A stretch of DNA of 64,000 nucleotides from Glycomyces albidus (GCF_009451885.1 NZ_WIAO01000017.1:54517-118516); one strand, 5' to 3'. Counted from the first letter of the stretch, positions 18,019-27,842 are shown. The notes: generated by a model from the letters alone, not told the origin. Program-made: numbers and translations.

Positions 18019-19392
18019 GTGCAGAGCGGGACCTCGGTGGCGGGTCGCTATCGATTGGACGAACGGCTGGCCGCTGGCGGCATGGGGGAGGTCTGGAAGG
18101 GCACCGACACCCGCCTCGGCCGCACGGTGGCGATCAAGATCCTGCACGCCGGCCTCTCGAACAGCGACAAGTTCCGCGCCCGCTTCCAGCTCGAGGCCCG
18201 CGCCGTGGCCGCACTCCAGTCGCCCGGCATCGTCGCGCTCTACGACTACGGCGAAGAGGACGGCGAGGACGGCCTCATCTCCTACCTGGTCATGGAACTC
18301 GTGCGGGGCCGCTCCCTCGCCGAGATCCTCAAGGACCGCGGCACGCTCCCGCCCGCCGAAGTCATGCAGATCGTCGCGGCCGCCGCCGACGCGCTCGAGA
18401 CGGCCCACCGCCACGACATCATCCACCGCGACATCAAGCCCGCGAACCTCCTCGTCGACGAGGAGACCGGCGCGGCCAAGATCGTCGACTTCGGCATCTC
18501 CGCCGCTCGCGGCGCCTCCGGCCTCACCGAGACCGGCACGGTCATGGGAACGCTCGCCTACGCCTCGCCCGAGCAGCTCAACGGCGCCGAGCTGACCGGC
18601 GCGAGCGACCTCTACTCGCTCGGCATCGTCGCGTACGAAGCCCTCATGGGCCGCCCGCCGTTCGTCTCCGACACGCCCGTCGCGGTCATGAACGGCCATA
18701 TGACCCAGGCCCCGCCGCCGCTGTCCCGCGACATCCCGCCCGGCGTCGCCCAGGTCGTGCTCCAGTCGCTCCAGAAGGACCCGCGCGCCCGCTACGCCTC
18801 GGCCGCCGACATGGCCCGCTCCGCCCGGGAAGGCCGCGTCGTCACCGGCAGCATCCCCCTCGCCTCGACCCCGCCCGACGGCCAGTCCACTCAGCTCCTC
18901 GGCGCCGACCAGACCGCCCTCATCGGCGGCATGGCCGCCGGCGCGGGCGCTGGCGGCAACACGGCCGCGCACCCCACCGGCCAGATGCCGCAGGAGCACG
19001 AGAAGAGCCGCACGGCACTGTGGCTCACCATCGGGGCGATCGTCCTGGCACTGTTGCTCCTCGGCGGCCTGATCTGGTGGATCAACGAGAACCAGAACCG
19101 CGGCAACATCGAGGACAGTGAGACCTCGAGTCCTACAGAGAAGGTCACCGAGACCGAGGAGACGTCGGAAGAAGAGGCACCGACAACTGAAGAGGAAACC
19201 GACGAGGATTGGGACCGAACCACCGAGGAGGAGACTTCCGAGTCTCCGAGCGAGTCGCCTTCGGAGACCGCTTCCGAGACGCCGAGCGAGACTCAGTCGG
19301 AAACCGAGTCCCCGTCCCCGTCTGACGGCGAGCCTTCCAGCCCGGCCTCCGAGTCGCCCAGCGAGGAGAACTCTGATCAAGCTCAGGGGTAG
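18019..19392 (+). CDS. Membrane Ser/Thr protein kinase (PknB-like)
   Basis: A receptor-type Hanks kinase of 457 aa. Kinase domain about 9-275: Gly-rich loop LAAGGMGEVW, Lys40 in VAIKIL, catalytic Asp138 in HRDIKPAN, DFGIS, and the activation segment GTVMGTLAYASPEQL. A linker leads to one membrane helix (about 334-355). The outer part has no PASTA or sensor domain, only about 100 residues rich in Glu, Ser, Thr and Pro. The GTG at 18019 follows AGAGGAG. Substrates are unknown. It is transcribed alone between two hairpins and is probably preceded by its own promoter near TATATG/TAGCAT. Confidence 0.93.
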   Translation: MQSGTSVAGRYRLDERLAAGGMGEVWKGTDTRLGRTVAIKILHAGLSNSDKFRARFQLEARAVAALQSPGIVALYDYGEEDGEDGLISYLVMELVRGRSLAEILKDRGTLPPAEVMQIVAAAADALETAHRHDIIHRDIKPANLLVDEETGAAKIVDFGISAARGASGLTETGTVMGTLAYASPEQLNGAELTGASDLYSLGIVAYEALMGRPPFVSDTPVAVMNGHMTQAPPPLSRDIPPGVAQVVLQSLQKDPRARYASAADMARSAREGRVVTGSIPLASTPPDGQSTQLLGADQTALIGGMAAGAGAGGNTAAHPTGQMPQEHEKSRTALWLTIGAIVLALLLLGGLIWWINENQNRGNIEDSETSSPTEKVTETEETSEEEAPTTEEETDEDWDRTTEEETSESPSESPSETASETPSETQSETESPSPSDGEPSSPASESPSEENSDQAQG

Positions 19393-19406
19393 TCCCTTAT
19401 GGCAAA

Positions 19407-19440
19407 CGGCCCGCGGAGCGAAATCCGCGGGCCGCTTTTC
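19407..19440. terminator. Bidirectional terminator between the kinase and the PQQ dehydrogenase
   Basis: CGGCCCGCGGA (19407-19417) pairs with TCCGCGGGCCG (19424-19434) around GCGAAA and is followed by CTTTTC. The two genes converge on it. Confidence 0.85.
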
Positions 19441-19445
19441 ATTTC

Positions 19446-20510
19446 CTAGCCTTCGACCGGCGGGTACCGCATGACCCGGTCCTGCCCGTTGCCGTTCGAT
19501 GTGGCCACCCACAGCCAGCCGTCCGGGCCGAGTTCGACGGTCCGGATACGACCGAGTTCGGAGACGAGCACGGCGACCGGGTCGCCCGCTTCGCCGTCCG
19601 CGACCGGGACCGTCCACAGGCGCTGGCCGCGCAGGGCCGCGACGTACGCGGTGTCGCCCACGACCTCGGCCCCCGAAGGCGACGCCTCCGAGGTCCTCCA
19701 GGTGACGAGCGGGTCGACGTACTCCGGCCCGCCGCCGGCGCCTTCGACGACCGGCCAGCCGTAGTTGCCGCCGGCCTGGCCGTAGTTCAGCTCGTCCCAG
19801 GTGTTCTGGCCGAGTTCCGAGAAGTACATGTCGCCGTCGGCGTCCCAGGACAGGCCCTGCACGTTGCGGTTGCCCCAGGTGTAGACCAGCGAGCCTTCGA
19901 AGGGGTTGTCCTCGGGCACGCTGCCGTCGGGGTTCGCCCGCAGGATCTTCCCGCCGAGGCTGTCGAGGTCCTGGGCGTTCGCGGTGTCGTTCGCGTCGCC
20001 GGTGGTGATGTACAGCTTGCCGTCGGGCCCGAAGGCGATGCGGCCGCCGTTGTGGTTGAGCGCGGAGGGGATGCCGGTGACGATCGGCTCGGGCTCGAAC
20101 CTGTCGAGCGTGAACCGGACGACCCGGTTGTCCTCCGCCGTGGAGATGTAGGCGTAGACCCAGCCGTCGGTGGCGAAGGTGGGGGAGACGGCGAGGCCGA
20201 GGAGCCCGCGCTCGTCGAACGAGCCGGTCCCGCCGACGACGTCGAGGGTCCCGAGGACCACCGGGTCGGCGTCGGTGCCGATGCGCAGGACGTCGCCGGA
20301 GTTGCGCTCGGCGACGATCCCCGAGATCCCGTCGGGGAGGAACGTCAGGCCCCACGGGATCGTCAGGCCGGTGGCGACGGTGTCGCCGTTCGCGAAGTCG
20401 AAGGCGGGCGTCTGCTCGGGCGAGACGTCCTGCGCCGAGGCGGTGGCCGTGCCCGCGGCCAGGACGATCCCGGCGATCGCCGCGCCGATGGCGGGCAGTC
20501 TGCGTCGCAT
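19446..20510 (-). CDS. Secreted PQQ-dependent sugar dehydrogenase (GDH-B / aldose type)
   Basis: A soluble six-bladed beta-propeller oxidoreductase, 354 aa, with a signal peptide (about 1-27, ending TATASA). Hallmarks: DTVATGLTIPWGLTFLPDG, DERGLLGLAVSP, the catalytic-His and calcium region ALNHNGGRIAFGPDGKLYITTGD, GGKILRANPDGSVP, VYTWGNRNVQGLSWD and NYGQAGGNYGWPVVEG. It would oxidise aldose sugars outside the cell using PQQ. No PQQ biosynthesis genes are in the window. The ATG at 20510 follows AAGGAGC and gives a good signal peptide; a 29-residue upstream extension lacks both. Divergent from the GH43 gene. Confidence 0.92.
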   Translation of the reverse strand: MRRRLPAIGAAIAGIVLAAGTATASAQDVSPEQTPAFDFANGDTVATGLTIPWGLTFLPDGISGIVAERNSGDVLRIGTDADPVVLGTLDVVGGTGSFDERGLLGLAVSPTFATDGWVYAYISTAEDNRVVRFTLDRFEPEPIVTGIPSALNHNGGRIAFGPDGKLYITTGDANDTANAQDLDSLGGKILRANPDGSVPEDNPFEGSLVYTWGNRNVQGLSWDADGDMYFSELGQNTWDELNYGQAGGNYGWPVVEGAGGGPEYVDPLVTWRTSEASPSGAEVVGDTAYVAALRGQRLWTVPVADGEAGDPVAVLVSELGRIRTVELGPDGWLWVATSNGNGQDRVMRYPPVEG

Positions 20511-20765
20511 GGATGCTCCTTGTCTCTCGTGGTGCCGGTACGGAAGCGGAGAAATCATGACATAGATGTATTTCAATGGAATTGCCATCGTAGTCACGAT
20601 TCGGGTCCGATGTCCACCTGCGACGATCCTCCGATATCGATCGGAATTCGTGATATTCGAATGTTCATCGATGTCGATTCTTGAGGTACGCTTTCCCGAC
20701 CCGAATGGTTACCGATCACTCAGCGCCTCACCTGTGTGATCGGCCGAGCGAAGATAGGTTGGACA
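20511..20765. promoter_or_regulatory. AT-richer divergent promoter region with several small dyads
   Basis: This gap between the PQQ dehydrogenase and the GH43 gene is visibly lower in GC than its surroundings. It holds CCGAT-ATCG-ATCGG (20631-20644), ATTCG-TGATATT-CGAAT (20646-20662) and CATCGATG (20666-20673). These could be operators shared by the two secreted carbohydrate enzymes; no regulator gene is adjacent. TAGGTT at 20755-20760 is placed for a leaderless start of the GH43 gene. Confidence 0.4.
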
Positions 20766-22970
20766 GTGACGTCTAAGCGCCTCTTGGGAACTCTCGCCGC
20801 CGCGCTCGCGGTCGCGGCTCCCGCCGTCCCGGCGGTCGCCGCCGACGCGGCCGCCCCGCTCCTCTGGTACGAATTCGACGAGACCTCCGGTTCGGTCGTC
20901 GCCGATTCCTCCGGCAACGGCCACGACGGCACCCTCACCGGAGGCACCTGGGACGAGGGCCTCCGCCTCGACGGCGTCGACGACTACGTCGACCTGCCCG
21001 ACGACCTCCTCGCCGGCCTCGACGCGATCACCGTCACCGCCGAGGTCTACATCGAGCCCGACCAGGCCAGCCCCTACTTCATCTACGGACTCGGCAACTC
21101 CAGCGGCTCCTGGGGGAACGGCTACCTCTTCACCACCGGCAACGGCTACCGCACCGCGATCTCCACCTGCCACTGGACCTGCGAGCAGAACACCGGCTCC
21201 GGCGCCGACCTCGCCCGCGGCACCTGGAACCACCTCGCCTACACCCTCGCCGACGGCACCGCGGTCCTCTACCTCAACGGCCAGGAGGTCGCCCGCAACG
21301 AAGCCGTCACCACCGTCCCCGGCGACATCGGCTCCGGCGCGACCGCCGCCAACTACCTCGGCCGGTCGCTCTACTCCGGCGACCGGTACCTCCACGGCCG
21401 CTTCGCCGACTTCCGCATCTACGACGGCGCGCTGGCCGCCGCCGACATCGGCGGCCTCGCCGCCCACCTCAGCGCCGAGAAGGCCGCCGAGGACGCCGCC
21501 GCGATCGACCTCGGCGACACCGGCGCCGTCACCGCCGACCTCGACCTCCCCGACCAGGGCGCGAACGGCTCCCAGATCACCTGGGCGTCAAGCGATCCCG
21601 CGGTCATCGCGCCCGACGGCACCGTCACCCGCCCGGCGATGGAGGAATCCGATGCCGAGGTCACCCTCACGGCCACGGTCGTGCTCGGGACCGTGCAGCG
21701 GCAGCGCGACTTCACCGCCACGGTCCTCGCCGAATACGACGACGAAGAGGCGGTCGCCCTCGACGCCGGCGCCGTCGCCATCCCCAACCTCGACGACGTG
21801 CGCTCCTCGATCCACCTGCCCACCGAGGGCGCCAACGGCTCCACCATCACCTGGAAGTCGAACAAGCCCGGCGTCATCGGCACCGACGGCATCGTGCACC
21901 GCGACGAACCCGGCGGCCGCACCTACAAGGTCAAGCTCACTGCCACGGTCGAGCGCAGCGGCGAGAAGCGGAAGCTCCACTTCACCGCGACCGTGCCGCC
22001 GCTGCCGGCCGAAGCCGACTACACCGGCTACTTCTTCACCTACTTCACCGGCGAGGGCACCCCCACCGGCGAGCAGGTCTACGGCGCCCTGAGCGATGGC
22101 GACGACCCGCTCAGCTTCACCGAGCTCAACCGCGACGCCGACGGCACCGCCCGGCCGATCCTCACCTCCGACCAGGGCGAGCAAGGAGTCCGCGACCCGT
22201 TCCTCATCCGCTCGCCCGAAGGCGACCGCTTCTTCCTCATCGCCACCGACCTCAAGATCAACGGCAACGGCGACTGGAACCGCGCGCAGCGCCACGGCAG
22301 CCTCTCGATCATGGTCTGGGAGTCCGACGACCTCGTGAACTGGTCCGAGGGCCGGCTCGTCCAGGTCTCGCCCGAGAACGCCGGCGCCACCTGGGCCCCC
22401 GAGGCGTACTGGGATCCCGAACAGGACGCCTACGTCGTCTTCTGGGCCTCGCCGCTGTTCGCCACCGACGACCACTCCGACGGCTTCTACCACCGCATGA
22501 TGTACGCGACCACGCGCGACTTCGTCCACTTCTCCGAGGCGCAGGTCTGGGTCGACCAGGGCTACTCCACGATCGACTCCACCATGATCGAGGACGACGG
22601 CACCTACTACCGGTTCACCAAGGACGAGCGCTCGAACTCGGCCTCCACGCCCTGCGGCAAGTTCATCCTCGCCGAGACCGCGACCTCGCTCGCGCCCGAC
22701 GCGGAGTGGGAGTTCCTCGCCGACTGCATCGGCTCCGGCGCCATCAGCGCCGGCGAGGGCCCGCTCGTGTTCAAGTCGAACACCGAGGACAAGTGGTACC
22801 TGTTCATCGACGAGTTCGGCGGACGCGGCTACGTGCCGTTCGCCACCACCGACCTCGCCTCCGGCGAGTGGACCCCGGTGGCCGAGTACGACCTCCCGGC
22901 GAGTCCGCGCCACGGCACCGTAGTCCCGATCACTGCCGCCGAATACGAACGGCTGCAAACAGCCTGGTAA
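20766..22970 (+). CDS. Secreted LamG / Ig-like / glycoside hydrolase family 43 protein
   Basis: A secreted multidomain glycosidase of 734 aa. Order: signal peptide (about 1-26, ending PAVAA); a LamG/concanavalin-like domain (about 30-225; LLWYEFDETSGSVVADSSG, GTWNHLAYTLADGTAVLYLNG); two atrophied bacterial Ig-like repeats (about 230-405), each with a GANGS-ITW-S core; and a GH43 five-bladed propeller from about 415 to the end. Candidate catalytic residues are Asp477 in VRDPFLI and the Glu in WAPEAYWD (about 546). It probably acts on arabinose- or xylose-containing plant polysaccharide. The GTG at 20766 is chosen for the signal peptide and a TAGGTT box one base off leaderless spacing. Confidence 0.88.
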   Translation: MTSKRLLGTLAAALAVAAPAVPAVAADAAAPLLWYEFDETSGSVVADSSGNGHDGTLTGGTWDEGLRLDGVDDYVDLPDDLLAGLDAITVTAEVYIEPDQASPYFIYGLGNSSGSWGNGYLFTTGNGYRTAISTCHWTCEQNTGSGADLARGTWNHLAYTLADGTAVLYLNGQEVARNEAVTTVPGDIGSGATAANYLGRSLYSGDRYLHGRFADFRIYDGALAAADIGGLAAHLSAEKAAEDAAAIDLGDTGAVTADLDLPDQGANGSQITWASSDPAVIAPDGTVTRPAMEESDAEVTLTATVVLGTVQRQRDFTATVLAEYDDEEAVALDAGAVAIPNLDDVRSSIHLPTEGANGSTITWKSNKPGVIGTDGIVHRDEPGGRTYKVKLTATVERSGEKRKLHFTATVPPLPAEADYTGYFFTYFTGEGTPTGEQVYGALSDGDDPLSFTELNRDADGTARPILTSDQGEQGVRDPFLIRSPEGDRFFLIATDLKINGNGDWNRAQRHGSLSIMVWESDDLVNWSEGRLVQVSPENAGATWAPEAYWDPEQDAYVVFWASPLFATDDHSDGFYHRMMYATTRDFVHFSEAQVWVDQGYSTIDSTMIEDDGTYYRFTKDERSNSASTPCGKFILAETATSLAPDAEWEFLADCIGSGAISAGEGPLVFKSNTEDKWYLFIDEFGGRGYVPFATTDLASGEWTPVAEYDLPASPRHGTVVPITAAEYERLQTAW

Positions 22971-22980
22971 CGAACTCCTC

Positions 22981-23022
22981 AAGGGGCGGCCGCCGTACCC
23001 CACGGTGTGGAGGCCGTCCCTT
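22981..23022 (+). terminator. Hairpin terminator after the GH43 gene
   Basis: AAGGGGCGGCC (22981-22991) pairs with GGCCGTCCCTT (23012-23022), 11 pairs with one G-U, around a 20-nt loop that can form a smaller stem. Confidence 0.65.
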
Positions 23023-23067
23023 AAGCTCGGACTCGGAACACCATCCCCGATTCCCAGGAGCACATCC

Positions 23068-23925
23068 ATGCACACCCGTACCTCCCTGCGCGTCACCGGC
23101 GCGGTGGCCGTGGCCGCCTTCGGTCTCGGCCTCGCCGCCTGCGGCGACGGCGCGAACGACACCGCCGGCGGCTCCGGCGACGGCGACAACGCGAACGTCG
23201 CGCTCTCCCCGCAGGAGGCCGTCGCGGCCGCCTTCCAGGGCCTCTCGGACGACTCGTACAAGATGGAGTCGACCATGACGGTCAACGGCGCGGAGTTCGT
23301 CTCCATGACCACCACCGTCGACGGCGAGAACGCCCAGTCCACCGGCGACATCCTCATGAGCGCCATGGCCGAGGCCTCCGGCGAGGAGATGGACCCGGCC
23401 ATGGCCGCCCTCTTCGGCGACATGCACACCGAGACGATCGTCATCGGCGAGACCGCCTACATGCAGATCACCGGCGGCATGTTCGACGGCATGACCGAGC
23501 AGTACGGCGAGGACGTCTGGTTCACCGCCGACATCACCGAAGGCGACATGGGCGAGGTCTACTCCCAGTTCGGCGGCATGGACCTCGCGTCCCAGACCGA
23601 GATGATGCTCTCGAGCCTCGAGAACGTCGAGGAGACCGCCGACAACACCTACACCGGCACCCTCGCCGCCGACTCCGAGGCGCTCGCCGCGTTCACCGAA
23701 GGCGCCTCGGCCGCCGACACGGCCGCGCTCGAGTCCATCGAGGTCACCGTCGCGCTCGACGACGACGGCCTGCTGAAGTCGATGTCCATGGAGCTGCCCG
23801 AGATGGACGGCATGACCATGTCGATGACCAGCGAGGTCGTCGAGATCGGCGGCTCGTACGACATCGCCGCCCCCGAGACCGACAACCTCGTCCCGTTCGA
23901 GGAGTTCATGGGCTCGGCCTCCTAG
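23068..23925 (+). CDS. Lipoprotein, LppX/LolA-like fold suspected
   Basis: A 285-aa lipoprotein: signal peptide with lipobox LAAC and Cys25, a Gly/Asp/Asn-rich spacer, then a beta-rich domain built of repeated strand patterns (YKMESTMTVNGAEFVSMTTTVDG; TIVIGETAYMQITGG; VTVALDDDGLLKSMSMELPE). The pattern of a half-barrel with an amphipathic helix recalls the LppX/LprG and LolA families, which carry lipids across the envelope, but specific motifs are not decisive. It is notably rich in Met, Asp and Glu. CAGGAG precedes the ATG at 23068. It is monocistronic with strong terminators on both sides. Confidence 0.75.
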   Translation: MHTRTSLRVTGAVAVAAFGLGLAACGDGANDTAGGSGDGDNANVALSPQEAVAAAFQGLSDDSYKMESTMTVNGAEFVSMTTTVDGENAQSTGDILMSAMAEASGEEMDPAMAALFGDMHTETIVIGETAYMQITGGMFDGMTEQYGEDVWFTADITEGDMGEVYSQFGGMDLASQTEMMLSSLENVEETADNTYTGTLAADSEALAAFTEGASAADTAALESIEVTVALDDDGLLKSMSMELPEMDGMTMSMTSEVVEIGGSYDIAAPETDNLVPFEEFMGSAS

Positions 23926-23937
23926 CCCGAACCCGAC

Positions 23938-23978
23938 AGGGCCGCCGCACCGACCGGTGCGGCGGCCCTGCCGCCTTT
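23938..23978. terminator. Bidirectional terminator between the lipoprotein and cstA
   Basis: A 14-bp perfect stem (23938-23951 with 23956-23969) with a GACC loop, followed by GCCGCCTTTTC. The genes converge. Confidence 0.85.
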
Positions 23979-25715
23979 TCAGTCCCGGGCCTCCTCCAGG
24001 TCCTCGGACGGCGCGGTCCGCGCCGGGCCGTCGCGGTCGCCCCAGGCCGCGACCAGGCCCCTGGCGGCCTCCACGATCATCCAGACGGCGAGCGCGAAGA
24101 TGATCGCGTCGAGCGGCGCGAGCACCCACTCGCCCTGCTCGATGAAGTTGCCGAGGTTCACGATCAGCGCCCAGACCGTCATCCCCACCAGGAACACGAG
24201 CGGGACGAGGATCGCGATCGGGTTCGAGCGCCGCTTGGTCACCCAGACCGCGATCACGGCCAGGGCGAGCCCGGCGAGGAGCTGGTTCGTGGTGCCGAAG
24301 AGCTGCCACAGGACGCCGAAGGCGTACCCGGCGTCCTCGCCGCCGGGCATCAGGGCCAGTGCGAGCGGGATGGCGACGGCGATCGCGGTGGCGAGGGTGA
24401 GGTGGTCCGCCACCCGGCGCCATCCGGCGAGTTCGGCGATCTCCTGGACCACGTAGCGCTGCAACCGGACGCCGGTGTCCATGGTGGTGGCGGCGAAGGA
24501 GATCACGACGACCGCCGCGAAGATCGCGGCGACGTCGAGGGGGATGCCGAGGTTGTTCGCGAAGACGGCGATGCCGCCCACGAAGTTCGACGTGGCGCCG
24601 CCCGAGGCGGTCGCGAAATCGGGGTAGAGGGCGTCCCAGTCGGCGCGGGAGGCCGCGACGCCGGCGCTGACGGCCAGGATCGAGCAGAGCGCGAGCGTGC
24701 CTTCGCCGAGGGCGCCGCCGTAGCCGACGTACTTGGCGTCGGTCTCCTTGTCGAGCTGCTTCGAGGTGGTGCCCGACGAGACGAGGCAGTGGAAGCCGGA
24801 GATCGCGCCGCAGGCGACGGTGATGAACAGGAACGGCCACATGCTCGGGCTGTCCTCGGGCACGGTGTTCAGCGCGGGCGCGACGACGGTGTTCCAGCCG
24901 ACCCCGACGCCGAGGAGCACGAGGGCGAGGGCGACGAAGAGCTGGTGGGAGTTGATGTAGTCGCGTGGCTGGAGCAGCATCCACACCGGGATGCGCGCGG
25001 CGATGAACGTGTAGACGAACAGGATCACGATCCACACGTTGCGCGGGTTGTCGACGCCGATGGCGTCGGCGAGCGGCGTGATGTCGACCGGGATCTCGTT
25101 GCCGATCCAGATGAGCACGTAGAGTGCGGCGACGCCGAGCAGGCTCGGGACCAGGGCCGCGCCGCGGCGCTTGTAGACGTAGAAGCCGATGGCGACGGCG
25201 ATGGGGATCTCGGCGAAGATCGGGATGACCGATCCGGGATAGGCCACCAGCAGGTTGCCGATGACGACCGCGAACACGGCGTTCACGAGGGTGAGCAGGA
25301 AGAAGATGATGACGAGGAACAGCGTCCCGGCGCGCGGGCCGACGACGTCCTTGGTGAGGGTGCCGATGCCCTTGGCCTTGTGGCGGACGGAGAGGACGAG
25401 GGCGCCCATGTCGTGGACGCCGGCGGCGACGATGGTGCCGACGACGATCCAGATGAGGGCGGGGAGCCAGCCCCAGTAGACGGCGATGGCGGGCCCGACG
25501 ATGGGCGCGGCGCCGGCGACGGACGTGAAGTGGTGGCCGAAGAGGACGTGCCGGTTGGTGGGGACGAAGTCGACGCCGTCGTTGAAGCGGTGCGCGGGCG
25601 TGACGTAGGCGGGGTCGAGCCGGTAGACCTTCGAGGCGAGATAGCGGGCGTAGAAGAGGAATCCGCAGGCGAAGAGCGCGAGGACGGATATCGCCAGGAC
25701 CATTGCGGGCATCAT
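23979..25715 (-). CDS. cstA: Carbon starvation protein CstA family transporter
   Basis: An integral membrane protein of about 578 aa with some 14-16 hydrophobic segments. The N-terminal CstA signature is clear: FYARYLASKVYRLDP, then RFNDGVDFVPTNRHVLFGHHF and SVAGAAPIVGPAIAVYWG. CstA-type proteins import peptides or pyruvate during carbon starvation; which applies here is not known. Two in-frame starts compete: ATG-ATG at 25715/25712 with GGGAGG just upstream (used here) and ATG at 25748 with GAAGGA, which would lie only 6 nt after the predicted transcript start. Divergent from rarA. Confidence 0.88.
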   Translation of the reverse strand: MMPAMVLAISVLALFACGFLFYARYLASKVYRLDPAYVTPAHRFNDGVDFVPTNRHVLFGHHFTSVAGAAPIVGPAIAVYWGWLPALIWIVVGTIVAAGVHDMGALVLSVRHKAKGIGTLTKDVVGPRAGTLFLVIIFFLLTLVNAVFAVVIGNLLVAYPGSVIPIFAEIPIAVAIGFYVYKRRGAALVPSLLGVAALYVLIWIGNEIPVDITPLADAIGVDNPRNVWIVILFVYTFIAARIPVWMLLQPRDYINSHQLFVALALVLLGVGVGWNTVVAPALNTVPEDSPSMWPFLFITVACGAISGFHCLVSSGTTSKQLDKETDAKYVGYGGALGEGTLALCSILAVSAGVAASRADWDALYPDFATASGGATSNFVGGIAVFANNLGIPLDVAAIFAAVVVISFAATTMDTGVRLQRYVVQEIAELAGWRRVADHLTLATAIAVAIPLALALMPGGEDAGYAFGVLWQLFGTTNQLLAGLALAVIAVWVTKRRSNPIAILVPLVFLVGMTVWALIVNLGNFIEQGEWVLAPLDAIIFALAVWMIVEAARGLVAAWGDRDGPARTAPSEDLEEARD

Positions 25716-25753
25716 TGCCTCCCAATGTGATTGTGAGGTGGGCAACATCTCGG

Positions 25754-25791
25754 TTCCTTCACCGTAGGGGCATCGATTGACCCCTGTCAAT
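25754..25791 (-). promoter_or_regulatory. cstA promoter with a palindrome over the -35 box
   Basis: Read on the minus strand: TTGACA as -35, an 18-bp spacer and TACGGT as -10 (25766-25761), with a predicted transcript start near 25754. The -35 lies inside ATTGAC-CCCT-GTCAAT (25776-25791), a perfect dyad that is well placed to be a repressor or activator site. Confidence 0.55.
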
Positions 25792-25876
25792 GCATTCCGG
25801 ATGGTCCGCGGCGATTCCGCCGGTTCGACCGCGGATCTGCGGTTCGCTCATGCAGATGGCTTAGGCTGGTGGCGAG

Positions 25877-27262
25877 ATGGACGCACCAGGACTGTTCGAA
25901 ATCGCCCAGCCGCCCGAGCCGCAGGGCTCGGGGATCCTCGGCACCGGCGCGGCCACCGGCGACGAGCCGCTGGCCGTGCGGATGCGCCCGCGCACCCTCG
26001 ACGAGCTCGTCGGCCAGGACCACCTGCTGGGCCCCGGTTCGCCGCTGCGGCAGGTCGTGGAGGGCCGCCAGCCGCTCTCGGTGATCCTGTGGGGGCCGCC
26101 CGGCTCCGGCAAGACCACCATCGCGCACCTGGTCGCCCAGTCGGGGGACCGGCGCTTCCGTGCGATGTCGGCACTCAACTCCGGCGTCAAGGACGTGCGC
26201 GCCGCCATCGACGAGGCCCGGCGCGTGCGCCGCACCGGCGGCCCGCAGACGATCCTGTTCATCGACGAGGTCCACCGCTTCACCAAGACCCAGCAGGACT
26301 CCCTGCTCGGCGCGGTCGAGGACCGCACGATCACGCTCCTGGCGGCCACCACCGAGAACCCCTACTTCTCCGTGGTCGCCCCGCTCGTGAGCCGCTGCGT
26401 GCTCCTGACGCTGCGGGAGCTCGACGCCACCGACGTCGGGGAGCTCGTCGACCGGGCCGTCGCCGACGAGCGCGGTCTGGGCGGCGAGGTCGTCCTCGAA
26501 CCCGAGGCCCGCGAGCACCTCGTCCGCACCGCCGCCGGCGACGCCCGCAAGGCGCTCACCGCGCTCGAGGCCGCCGCGCTCTCGGTCGACGAGGGCGGCG
26601 TCATCACCGTCGCGGTCGTCGAGGCCGCCATCGACACGGCCGCGGTCCGCTACGACCGGGACGGCGACGGGCACTACGACGTCGCCAGCGCCTTCATCAA
26701 GAGCCTCCGAGGGTCCGATGTGGACGCCGCCATGCACTACCTGGCGCGGATGGTCGTCGCCGGGGAGGACCCGCGGTTCATCGCCCGCCGCCTGGTGATC
26801 TTCGCGTCCGAGGACATCGGCATGGCCGACCCGACCGCGCTCCAGACCGCCACCGCCGCCGCGACCGCGGTGGAGCGCATCGGGATGCCCGAGGCCCGCA
26901 TCAACCTGGCCCAGGCCGTCGCCCACCTGGCGACCGCGCCGAAGTCGAACGCGGTCATCACCGCGATCGACGAGGCGATCGCCGACGTGCGCCGAGGCAA
27001 GATCGGCCCGGTGCCCCCGGACCTGCGCGACGCCCACTACAAGGGCGCCGGCGCGCTCGGCCACGGCACCGGGTACGTCTACCCGCACGGCGACCCGCGC
27101 GGGGTGGTCCCGCAGCGGTACGCGCCCGACGTCGTGGCCGGCCGCGACTACTACCGGCCGACCCGGCACGGCCTGGAGGCGGAGATCGGCCCGCGCCTGG
27201 AGAAGCTCCGCCGGATCGTCCGCAAGGGCGAGGAGGCGCGAAGGCCGGCCGATGGCGACTGA
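25877..27262 (+). CDS. rarA: Replication-associated recombination protein RarA (MgsA)
   Basis: AAA+ ATPase of the clamp-loader family that acts at stalled replication forks. Seen: [20 protein letters not shown], Walker A GPPGSGKT at 73-80, Walker B FIDEVH at about 128-133, sensor 1 ATTENPYF, the Arg finger region LVSRC, and the C-terminal MgsA tetramerisation domain with [17 protein letters not shown] and [13 protein letters not shown]. Length 461 aa fits. TAGGCT 10-15 bp before the ATG implies a near-leaderless mRNA. The next gene overlaps by 11 bp. Confidence 0.95.
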   Translation: MDAPGLFEIAQPPEPQGSGILGTGAATGDEPLAVRMRPRTLDELVGQDHLLGPGSPLRQVVEGRQPLSVILWGPPGSGKTTIAHLVAQSGDRRFRAMSALNSGVKDVRAAIDEARRVRRTGGPQTILFIDEVHRFTKTQQDSLLGAVEDRTITLLAATTENPYFSVVAPLVSRCVLLTLRELDATDVGELVDRAVADERGLGGEVVLEPEAREHLVRTAAGDARKALTALEAAALSVDEGGVITVAVVEAAIDTAAVRYDRDGDGHYDVASAFIKSLRGSDVDAAMHYLARMVVAGEDPRFIARRLVIFASEDIGMADPTALQTATAAATAVERIGMPEARINLAQAVAHLATAPKSNAVITAIDEAIADVRRGKIGPVPPDLRDAHYKGAGALGHGTGYVYPHGDPRGVVPQRYAPDVVAGRDYYRPTRHGLEAEIGPRLEKLRRIVRKGEEARRPADGD

Positions 27263-27842
27263 CGGCCCGCCGCACCGGGCCCCGAGCCGCGCCGCGAACC
27301 GCACCTCGAGCCGGGTCGCGTCGGCGCTCGAGGACACCGGGGCCCGGATCGAGCGGCTGCGCATGGGCGTGGTCGCGATCGCGGCCTCGGCGGTGCTGCT
27401 CGTGGCCGCGGTCCTGTTCGTCGGCCGCGCGGTCACGGTCGATCCGACGCGCCGGGCCGTGGACGAGCTGGCGGTGCCGGCGTGGGCCGCGGTGAGCGTC
27501 GCCGACGAGACCTACGGGAGCCGCTGGTGCGTGGGGGAGTGCCGGGTGCGGATGCGCACCTGGGAGTCCGAGGGCACGGTCGAGGACACCTCGGAGGTGT
27601 ACTGGAAGGCGGTGCTGGACGCGGGCTGGACCCCGGCCGACCCGGCCCTGTGCGTCGGCGGCGTCGGCGAGGAGGGCTGCTACGTGCGCGACGAGCTCTA
27701 CCTCGAACTGTGGGTGGTCCCGGTCGAGTGCGGGGACCGGTACGAGCTGTGCGTCGGCGCCGAGGTCACCGCGGTGGTCGCCGCCCAGGCGGCCCTGCCG
27801 AGGCTCGCCGAGGACCGGGCGACGCTCGCCGAAGCGGGTTAG
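27252..27842 (+). CDS. Single-pass membrane protein of unknown function
   Basis: Not recognised. A 196-aa protein with a basic, Ala/Arg/Ser-rich N-terminus, one membrane helix at about 39-59 ([19 protein letters not shown]), and an outer domain of about 135 residues with six Cys (two in WCVGEC and others in LCVGG, EEGCY, VECGD and ELCVG), which suggests disulphide bonds outside the cell. Trp- and Glu-rich strands such as [13 protein letters not shown] fit a small beta domain. Its ATG lies within the 3' end of rarA, so translation is likely coupled. No functional link to rarA is evident. Confidence 0.75.
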   Translation: MATDGPPHRAPSRAANRTSSRVASALEDTGARIERLRMGVVAIAASAVLLVAAVLFVGRAVTVDPTRRAVDELAVPAWAAVSVADETYGSRWCVGECRVRMRTWESEGTVEDTSEVYWKAVLDAGWTPADPALCVGGVGEEGCYVRDELYLELWVVPVECGDRYELCVGAEVTAVVAAQAALPRLAEDRATLAEAG

